DNA of 6,674 nucleotides from JBBECF01 sp040881945 (GTDB lineage Bacteria > Pseudomonadota > Alphaproteobacteria > Dongiales > Dongiaceae): the NCBI GenBank assembly GCA_040881945.1, contig JBBECF010000053.1, positions 1 to 6,674 on the forward strand, read 5' to 3'. Of this stretch, positions 1 to 6,674 are shown piece after piece. Numbering within the stretch: the stretch's first letter is position 1; each line of letters begins with the position of its first letter. The notes under the pieces were generated by a model. That model was not told the DNA's origin and made no database searches. It was given only the letters and a program-made list of their open reading frames with translations. The translations under genes were made by a program, and so were the position numbers.

Positions 1-2205
<2,205 letters not shown>

Positions 2206-2247
2206 CAACCGACCCGATATCGATCGCGGCGGGCGGTTGGTTTTTTT
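2206..2247 (+). terminator. Rho-independent terminator directly after carB (in the greA leader)
   Basis: The stem starts on the base after the carB TAG. The left arm CAACCG-A-CCC (2206-2215) pairs with the right arm GGGCGGTTG (2231-2239), giving nine pairs with one bulged A at 2212. The loop is about 15 bases, and seven T follow at 2241-2247. Stem plus T-run is the classical intrinsic terminator, and the T-run stands out in this GC-rich sequence. It probably ends the carB transcript. Because it lies only 46 bases before the greA start, it could also act as a conditional terminator for read-through transcripts entering greA. Folding was done by eye. Confidence 0.8.
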
Positions 2248-2293
2248 GCGGATGCGGCGAGCGCGTTGCGTCTCGTGGCGCCTGGATTGGGGC

Positions 2294-2770
2294 ATGAAGT
2301 CGAAGATACCGATGACCGCGGAAGGCCTGGCCCGGCTCGTGGACGAGCTGCGCCACCTGAAGCATGTCGAGCGGCCGGCGGTGATCCGGTCGATCTCCGA
2401 GGCGCGCGATCACGGCGACCTGTCGGAGAACGCGGAATACCATGCCGCGCGCGAGCGCCAGGGTTTCATCGAGGGCCGCGTCGCCGACCTGGAGGACAAG
2501 GTCGCCCGCGCCGAAGTCATTGACGTGAAAAAGCTTTCCGGCAAACAGGTGATGTTCGGGGCGACCGTCACGCTGCTCGACGAGGACACCGACGCAAAAA
2601 CCAAGTACCAGATCGTCGGCCAGGACGAATCGGATGTCCGGGCCGGCCGGTTGTCGATCTCATCGCCGCTGGCGCGGGCGCTCATCGGCAAAAAGGTCGG
2701 CGACAGCGTCGAGGTGACGACGCCGAGCGGCTCCAAATCCTACGAAATCGTCCGCCTGGCGTTCAAATAG
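2294..2770 (+). CDS. greA: Transcription elongation factor GreA
   Basis: 158 residues, the normal GreA length (E. coli 158). GreA enters the secondary channel of RNA polymerase and stimulates cleavage of backtracked RNA, rescuing stalled complexes. The protein opens with KIPMTAEGLARL, close to the E. coli N-terminus. An N-terminal antiparallel coiled coil (about 1-78) carries GDLSENAEYHAAR at its tip, with the acidic pair D42 and E45 matching the catalytic-tip D41/E44 of E. coli. The C-terminal FKBP-like domain (about 82-158) contains the family segments VMFGATVTLL, YQIVGQDE and SPLARALIGKKVGD. The frame is open upstream to 2162, inside carB, but the Met at 2294 fits the family N-terminus and has a purine-rich GGATTGGGG just upstream as a modest ribosome-binding site; the extra 44 residues resemble nothing. 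It follows carB as in many Alphaproteobacteria, but the terminator between them suggests partly separate expression. Confidence 0.96.
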   Translation: MKSKIPMTAEGLARLVDELRHLKHVERPAVIRSISEARDHGDLSENAEYHAARERQGFIEGRVADLEDKVARAEVIDVKKLSGKQVMFGATVTLLDEDTDAKTKYQIVGQDESDVRAGRLSISSPLARALIGKKVGDSVEVTTPSGSKSYEIVRLAFK

Positions 2771-2793
2771 CGGACCCGACCCCTTCGGCGGGG

Positions 2794-3294
2794 CTAACCC
2801 GTTGGCGCGCCGTCGTTCCCGTCGACGTCGATCGGCACCCCCGGCTGCGCCTTGCAGCTGCGGATGGCTAGCGCCGACTTGACATGGCTGACGTTCGGCG
2901 CGGTCGTCAACTTCGAGGTAAGGAATCGCTGATAGGCGTCCCAGTCGACGGCCACGACACGCAGCAGGAAGTCCGTCTCGCCGGCCAGCATGTGGCACTC
3001 CCGCACCTCCGGCCACGACTGCATCAGGGTCTCGAAGGCGCTCAGGTCGGCCTCGGCCTGCGACGCAAGGCCGACCTGGGCGAACACGGTGACGCCGTAG
3101 CCGAGCGCCTCGGGATTGAGGTCGGCGTGATAGCCGCGGATGAAGCCGGCCCGTTCGAGCGCGCGCACGCGCCGCAGGCACGGCGGCGCCGAGATACCGG
3201 CGCGACTGGCCAACCCGACATTGGTCATGCGTCCGTCGTCTTGCAGGTCGCGCAGAATTCGCCGGTCGATCCGATCCAGCCTCACCCGCCGCAT
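2794..3294 (-). CDS. Lrp/AsnC family transcriptional regulator
   Basis: 166 residues, typical for a feast/famine regulator (E. coli Lrp 164). The N-terminal winged helix-turn-helix (about 5-60) reads LDRIDRRILRDLQDDGRMTN, then SAPPCLRRVRALERAGFIRGY, close to E. coli Lrp throughout. The C-terminal RAM effector and oligomerisation domain (about 65-150) includes ECHMLAGETDFLLRV (99-113) and a closing helix and strand. Such proteins form octamers and respond to amino acids, usually repressing their own gene; the ligand here cannot be read from sequence. The start was set at 3294 because GGGAGGA lies just upstream at good spacing and the protein then begins as family members do; the frame is open 31 codons further upstream, to 3387, but those residues lack family character. 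It converges with greA and diverges from the ELM1-family gene. In many Alphaproteobacteria an lrp gene next to greA is followed by trxB; here it is not. Confidence 0.94.
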   Translation of the reverse strand: MRRVRLDRIDRRILRDLQDDGRMTNVGLASRAGISAPPCLRRVRALERAGFIRGYHADLNPEALGYGVTVFAQVGLASQAEADLSAFETLMQSWPEVRECHMLAGETDFLLRVVAVDWDAYQRFLTSKLTTAPNVSHVKSALAIRSCKAQPGVPIDVDGNDGAPTG

Positions 3295-3311
3295 CGATTT
3301 TCCTCCCGCCG

Positions 3312-3337
3312 GCGTTGCCGCAACGCAACTATATTGC
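3312..3337. promoter_or_regulatory. Candidate Lrp/AsnC autoregulatory operator (GTTGC/GCAAC half-site cluster)
   Basis: Two overlapping inverted repeats. GCGTTGC-C-GCAACGC (3312-3326) has perfect 7-base arms around one central base. GCAA-N5-TTGC (3325-3337) flanks the TATA core. GCAAC also occurs as a head-to-tail pair at 3320-3324 and 3325-3329. The cluster covers the predicted -10 and start of the regulator's own promoter, where a bound protein would repress. Lrp-family proteins commonly bind symmetric sites with an AT-rich centre near their own promoters, and the second repeat fits that form. Assignment to this regulator is inference. Confidence 0.5.
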
Positions 3338-3356
3338 ACGGCGGCGGACGCGCCAA
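3328..3356 (-). promoter_or_regulatory. Sigma70-like promoter of the lrp/AsnC gene
   Basis: Read on the minus strand, TTGGCG (3356-3351; 4 of 6 to the -35) and TATAGT (3333-3328; 5 of 6 to the -10) are separated by exactly 17 bases. The predicted start, near 3321, gives a leader of about 27 bases that contains the GGGAGGA ribosome-binding site. This is the only AT-rich patch in the divergent gap. The same TATA patch, read on the plus strand (TATATT 3330-3335), could serve as a -10 for the ELM1-family gene, but it has no recognisable -35 there. Confidence 0.6.
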
Positions 3357-3404
3357 GGGTGGCCGCCGCGCCGATTTGTCGCGCCAAGCCTCGGGAACGG
3401 TTCG

Positions 3405-4403
3405 ATGACCGCGATGGATGCCCTCGGCCCGCTGCGTTGCTGGGTGGTGAACGACGGCACGGCCGGCATGGAGACGCAGTGCCTCGGGCTCGCCGAGGCG
3501 CTCGGGCTGGCGCCCGAGGTCAAGCGCCTGCGCGCGCGCGCGCCATGGCGGTGGCTGCCGCCGCAGCTGTGGATAAACCCGCTCGACGCCCTCGATCCCG
3601 CCGGCGACCGTTTGGCGCCGCCGTGGCCGGACCTCGTTATCGCCACCGGTCGCCAGACCGTGGCGCCGGTGCTTGCCCTGCGGCGCGCGAATCGCGGGCG
3701 CAGCTTCACGGTGCAATTGCAGGATCCCGGCATCGATCCGTCCCGCTTCGATCTCGTCATTGCGCCGGAGCACGATCGACTGGCCGGTCGCAACGTCGTC
3801 GTCACCCTGGGCGCGCTCAACCGGGTGACGCCGGCCCGCCTCGCCGCGGCCGCCGGCGAATTCGCCCCCGCCCTGGCCGGCCTGAAGCGGCCGTTGGTCG
3901 CGGTCATGCTCGGGGGATCGAACAAGGCGTACCGCCTGACCGACCGGGTCATCGACCGTTTGGGCGCGGAGCTGGCGACACTGGCCGACCGCCGCGGCTG
4001 CGGCTTCGCGATCTCCGCCTCGCGCCGCACCGACCCGGCCGCCTTCGCGCGGCTGCGCGCGCGGCTCGCCGGGTGTCCCGCCGTCTGGTGGGGCGGCGCA
4101 GGCCCGAACCCCTATTTCGGCTATCTGGCGCTGGCCGACGCGATCCTCGTCACCGCCGATTCGGTCAACATGGCGTCCGAGGCCTGCGCCACCGGCAAGC
4201 CGGTTTACATCGTCCCGCTCGAGGGCGGATCGGCCAAGTTCCGCCGCTTCCACGCGCGGCTTGCCGCCGCCGGCATGACCCGCCCCTTCGCCGGGGCGAT
4301 CGAGAGCTGGTCCTATACGCCGCTCGACGAGACCGCGCGGGCGGCGGTGGAGGTGCGCCGGCGCCTGGCCGCCTGGCGGCGCGACGGCGGCGGCCGGAGT
4401 TGA
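3405..4403 (+). CDS. ELM1/DUF1022 family protein (GT-B-like)
   Basis: 332 residues, usual for bacterial members of the family called mitochondrial fission ELM1 (COG3660, DUF1022). Recognisable segments: WVVNDGTAGMETQCLGLAEA (13-32), DLVIATGRQTVAPV (76-89), VQLQDPGIDPSRFDLVIAPEHD (103-124), AVMLGGSNKAY (166-176), ISASRRTDP (203-211) and PNPYFGYLALADAILVTADS (234-253) followed by VNMASEACATGKPVYIVPLE. The two-lobed layout, with a glycine-rich turn opening the second half and a late DSVNMASEA-GKPV stretch, resembles GT-B glycosyltransferases such as MurG; that fold and any sugar-transfer role are inference. The family name comes from a plant protein and says nothing reliable about bacteria. No signal peptide or membrane segment is seen, so it is probably cytosolic or peripheral to the membrane. 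The start at 3405 is preceded by GGGAA with 7-base spacing; a Met at 3414 is an alternative. It diverges from the lrp gene and leads a run of three plus-strand genes. Confidence 0.88.
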   Translation: MTAMDALGPLRCWVVNDGTAGMETQCLGLAEALGLAPEVKRLRARAPWRWLPPQLWINPLDALDPAGDRLAPPWPDLVIATGRQTVAPVLALRRANRGRSFTVQLQDPGIDPSRFDLVIAPEHDRLAGRNVVVTLGALNRVTPARLAAAAGEFAPALAGLKRPLVAVMLGGSNKAYRLTDRVIDRLGAELATLADRRGCGFAISASRRTDPAAFARLRARLAGCPAVWWGGAGPNPYFGYLALADAILVTADSVNMASEACATGKPVYIVPLEGGSAKFRRFHARLAAAGMTRPFAGAIESWSYTPLDETARAAVEVRRRLAAWRRDGGGRS

Positions 4404-4427
4404 CAATTCGCTCGCCGCTCGTAGGGT
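4400..4427 (+). promoter_or_regulatory. Possible internal promoter before the 2OG-Fe(II) oxygenase
   Basis: A perfect TTGACA (4400-4405) overlaps the TGA of the ELM1-family gene. TAGGGT (4422-4427) follows after 16 bases as a poor -10, matching 3 of 6. It lies in the 66-base gap before the next start. The -35 match is exact but may be a chance result of the stop codon context. Confidence 0.25.
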
Positions 4428-4469
4428 CGCCTCGATCCCGGCCGCCGTCGCGGAAGGCCCATCTTTGCC

Positions 4470-5093
4470 ATGCATAGCCTCGACCTCGATGCCGTCCGCG
4501 CCGCCCCGGTGACGGCCTCGCCGTTCGCGTTCATCGTCGTCCCCGGCTTCGTGCGCGGCGACGCCGTGGCCGCCGTCGCCGCCGATTTCCCGCGCATCGC
4601 CAAGCCGGGCAGCTTCCCGCCCGAGGAGCTCGAATTCGGGCCCGCCTTCGCGCGCCTGCTCGACGAGCTGCGCGGCCCGGAGGTGACCGCCTGCCTGGGC
4701 GAGAAATTCGCCGTGGACCTGTCCGGCCGGCCGACGCTGGTCACGGTTCGCGGCCGCGCCGCGCCGCGCGACGGCCGCATCCACACCGACAGCGAGAGCA
4801 AGGTGGTCACCGCGTTGATCTATCTGAACCCGGCCTGGGAGGCGCCCGGCGGGCGGCTGCGCCTGCTGCGCTCGGCGCAGGATCTCGACGACTATATCGT
4901 CGAGGTGCCGCCCGACGCCGGGACGCTGCTCGCCTTCCGTCGTTCCGCCAACTCCTTCCACGGCCATCGGCCGTTCAGCGGCGAGCGGCGCAGCATCCAG
5001 GTCAATTGGATGACCGACGCCGGCGTGGCCCGGCGCGAGCAGGCGCGACACCGCCTCTCGGCCCGGCTGAAGCGCCTCAATCCCTTCGCCTGA
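4470..5093 (+). CDS. 2-oxoglutarate/Fe(II)-dependent oxygenase, small
   Basis: 207 residues. The double-stranded beta-helix core shows the iron-binding HxD as H105-T-D107 in RIHTDSESKVVTALIYLNP, a turn EAPGGRLRLL (124-133), and the distal SFHGHRPFSGERRSIQVNW (162-180), with H164 as likely third iron ligand and R173 or R174 as the 2-oxoglutarate carboxylate ligand, about ten residues later. This matches the prolyl-4-hydroxylase-like 2OG oxygenase superfamily, which uses Fe(II), O2 and 2-oxoglutarate to hydroxylate a protein, lipid or small molecule; the substrate cannot be told from sequence. No signal peptide is evident. The basic C-terminus (about 188-207: ARRE, RHRLSARLKRL) could contact membrane or nucleic acid. 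GGAAGG (4452-4457) lies 12 bases before the ATG, a rather long spacing. It is 66 bases after the ELM1-family gene and 26 bases before the next gene, suggesting co-expression. Confidence 0.87.
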   Translation: MHSLDLDAVRAAPVTASPFAFIVVPGFVRGDAVAAVAADFPRIAKPGSFPPEELEFGPAFARLLDELRGPEVTACLGEKFAVDLSGRPTLVTVRGRAAPRDGRIHTDSESKVVTALIYLNPAWEAPGGRLRLLRSAQDLDDYIVEVPPDAGTLLAFRRSANSFHGHRPFSGERRSIQVNWMTDAGVARREQARHRLSARLKRLNPFA

Positions 5094-5119
5094 ACGAGCG
5101 CGAAGGCGGTGGCGAGGCC

Positions 5120-6674
5120 ATGACCCTGCGCATCGAGACCTTCAGCAACGTCACCGGCGGCAACAGCTTCTACAAGGCCATCGCCCATCCCCTGGCGGCG
5201 CGGCGCGCCGGGCCGTTGCTCGATGGGCTGGCGGCGGCCGGACGGACGGCGATCTACGATCCCTACAGCTTGGCGGAGGGCTTCGCTGCCCTCTACGATC
5301 TCTCGCGCCTCGACCTCGCCGCCGTGCTGGTGCAGGACGTCGAGTCCGTCGGCCGAGTCGTGCTGGGTCGCCGGACCCGGCCGGTGACCGCCCTGCCGGA
5401 GCTGCGCGGCGTCGCGCGGCTGCTGGTGGTGGCCTTCGACGCCGACCGCCAGATCGAGCAGATCCGCCATCTGCTGCCGCAAGGGGCGGAGGCGGTCAGT
5501 CTCGACGCGATCCGTCTTCCCGACGACATGCTGAGCAACCGGAAGCGCTATCTGGACCCGCTCAACTTCGCCACCAATTTCGCCTTCTTCCGCGACGCCG
5601 ACGGGCACCATACCCGCCTGGCGACGGCCAATTACTGGGCCGGCTACGGGGCCGGCGCCGCGGCCCTGTGGGCCTGCCTGTTCGACGACGCCGGCGCGGC
5701 GATCGCCGAGTGGCGCCAGGCGCTGCCGGCCGGGATCGGCGGCATCACCATCGACAGCGGCGAGCTGCGCCGCCGGTTCGACCTGCCGGCGTTCACCGGC
5801 CAACTCTTCCTCCATGCCGTCGGGATCGCCGGACATGACGTGGTGAAGTACGCCCTCGACACCTATGGCGACGCGCCGACGGTGCTGTCCTGCACGCACG
5901 ACGCCAATGCCTGGCCGGCCGAGCTCTATGCCGGCCTGCCGGCCCCGGCGCCCGGCGAACGGGTGGTGCTGTGGCTGCAGAACAGTCACCCCTGCCCGAT
6001 CCCGGCCGGGGCCATGTACGTCAACATCATGGGGAACGCCGACGCCCGCCCGTTCGAGCGCGCCGTGCCGCCCTTCGCCACCTGCGCGCTCGACGTCGGC
6101 GCGCTGCTGCCCGAGGCGCGCTGGCCGCAGCAGCTCGAACTGCGCGCCGGCAAGCATGTCGTGCGGCCGCGCTACGAGGCGATCGCGGCCGGCGGCCGGC
6201 GGCGCATCGCCCATGTCAACGTCGAGCGCACCGACCTCGCCCCCGATCCCCGCCTGCCGGAGCTGGCCGGGCTGATCGGCAAGGGCTTCGTGCTGCCGGC
6301 GCCGGTGCTGCCGCCGGCGCGCTGGCGCAGCCTGGCGCTGCCGACGCCGATGTCGACCTGTCAGGACGAGCTGCCCCTGGCCATGTTGGTCTATGACCCC
6401 GCCGGGCGCGAGGCGGCGCGCCACCGCCTCGGCCGGGTGCGGCGCGGCGCGGGCCAGGCCGTCGATGTCGGGGCCCTGCTGGCGGCGGCCGGCGACGCTC
6501 CCTTCGGCCATGTCGAGCTGGTCTACGATTTCACGGACGGCGGCGAGGCCGACGGCTGGCTGCACGGGCTGTTCCGCTACGAGGACCGCCGGAGCGGCCA
6601 TGCCGCCGAGACCAGCTTCGGCGCCCACCTGTTCAACAGCGTGCTCACCTACCGCAACGAGCCGCAGTCCTACC
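5120..6674 (+). CDS. Large protein of unknown function, 3' end beyond the window
   Basis: An uninterrupted frame from ATG 5120 to the window edge gives 518 residues with no stop. I do not recognise the family. Its codons end mostly in G/C like its neighbours, and the translation has globular-protein composition with aromatic and histidine-rich patches. N-terminal part (about 1-150): alternating strand and helix, such as LAAVLVQDVESVG (67-79) and RLLVVAFDAD (100-109), suggesting a Rossmann-like alpha/beta region. Middle (about 165-370): FTGQLFLHAVG (225-235), GHDVVKYALDTYG (about 238-250), CTHDANAW (258-265), LWLQNSHPCP (284-293) and AGKHVVRPRYE. Later: HVNVERTDL, GKGFVLPAPVLPP, PTPMSTCQDELP, then GHVELVYDF, DGWLHGLFRYE (478-488) and AETSFGAHLFN (496-506). 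The invariant-looking His, Asp, Asn and Trp clusters suggest an enzyme or ligand-binding protein. No signal peptide or membrane helix is seen in the visible part. GAGG ends only 2 bases before the ATG; GAAGG lies 13 bases before it, so translation may be coupled to the oxygenase 26 bases upstream. Confidence 0.85.
   Translation, partial: MTLRIETFSNVTGGNSFYKAIAHPLAARRAGPLLDGLAAAGRTAIYDPYSLAEGFAALYDLSRLDLAAVLVQDVESVGRVVLGRRTRPVTALPELRGVARLLVVAFDADRQIEQIRHLLPQGAEAVSLDAIRLPDDMLSNRKRYLDPLNFATNFAFFRDADGHHTRLATANYWAGYGAGAAALWACLFDDAGAAIAEWRQALPAGIGGITIDSGELRRRFDLPAFTGQLFLHAVGIAGHDVVKYALDTYGDAPTVLSCTHDANAWPAELYAGLPAPAPGERVVLWLQNSHPCPIPAGAMYVNIMGNADARPFERAVPPFATCALDVGALLPEARWPQQLELRAGKHVVRPRYEAIAAGGRRRIAHVNVERTDLAPDPRLPELAGLIGKGFVLPAPVLPPARWRSLALPTPMSTCQDELPLAMLVYDPAGREAARHRLGRVRRGAGQAVDVGALLAAAGDAPFGHVELVYDFTDGGEADGWLHGLFRYEDRRSGHAAETSFGAHLFNSVLTYRNEPQSY

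Noticed and set aside
2780..2793. Short hairpin CCCC-TTCGGC-GGGG between the convergent greA and lrp stops
   Set aside because: The stem has only four pairs and no T-run on either strand. It might slow polymerase but does not meet the criteria for an intrinsic terminator.
3315..3404. N-terminal extension of the ELM1-family protein from the Met at 3315
   Set aside because: The extra 30 residues are Arg-rich and lack family similarity, overlap the lrp promoter and operator region, and the start at 3405 has a better-placed ribosome-binding site.
3528..3542. Alternating CG tract (possible Z-DNA or slippage site)
   Set aside because: It is only about 14 bases long and encodes ordinary Arg/Ala codons in a GC-rich gene, so composition explains it.
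3568..3576. Perfect DnaA-box match (TGTGGATAA) on the minus sense
   Set aside because: It is a single copy inside the ELM1-family coding sequence (codons for LWIN), with no AT-rich unwinding region or further boxes nearby, so it gives no support for an origin.
3282..5051. 589-codon minus-strand open frame opposite the ELM1-family and oxygenase genes
   Set aside because: Its translation is Arg/Gly/Ala-rich low-complexity text without family motifs, and it lies opposite two genes with clear conserved motifs. Long antisense frames are expected at this GC.
4892..6628. 578-codon minus-strand open frame opposite the last gene
   Set aside because: The plus-strand frame is also open through the whole stretch and gives a balanced, globular-looking protein, whereas the minus frame is dominated by Gly, Arg, Gln and Ala repeats typical of a shadow.

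Overview
The window reads as chromosomal DNA from a high-GC alphaproteobacterium, most likely of the Rhodospirillales type. The reasons are the very high GC with G/C-ending codons throughout, the run carB - greA - lrp/AsnC that is common in Alphaproteobacteria, and an ELM1-family (DUF1022) gene, a family frequent in that class. Lineage is inferred from gene order and protein style; no search was run.

Left part (1-2770): the 3' two thirds of carB (large subunit of carbamoyl phosphate synthetase) enter from the left edge. A strong candidate Rho-independent terminator begins on the base after the carB stop, and greA (transcription elongation factor) follows 88 bases after that stop. These are housekeeping genes.

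Middle (2771-3404): an Lrp/AsnC regulator lies on the minus strand, convergent with greA (23-base gap) and divergent from the next gene (110-base gap). The divergent gap holds a good sigma70-like promoter for the regulator. Overlapping it is a compact cluster of GTTGC/GCAAC half-sites that looks like an autoregulatory operator.

Right part (3405-6674): three plus-strand genes in close order: an ELM1/DUF1022 protein with a glycosyltransferase-B-like look, a small 2-oxoglutarate/Fe(II) oxygenase with HxD...H...R residues, and a long open frame (518 codons visible, running off the right edge) whose family I do not recognise. The last two are 26 bases apart and probably co-transcribed. The trio is the least explained part of the window. 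A role in modifying a surface glycan, lipid or protein is conceivable but is inference only.

No RNA genes, insertion sequences, CRISPR arrays or long repeats were seen. Many long frames on the opposite strand are by-products of high GC.
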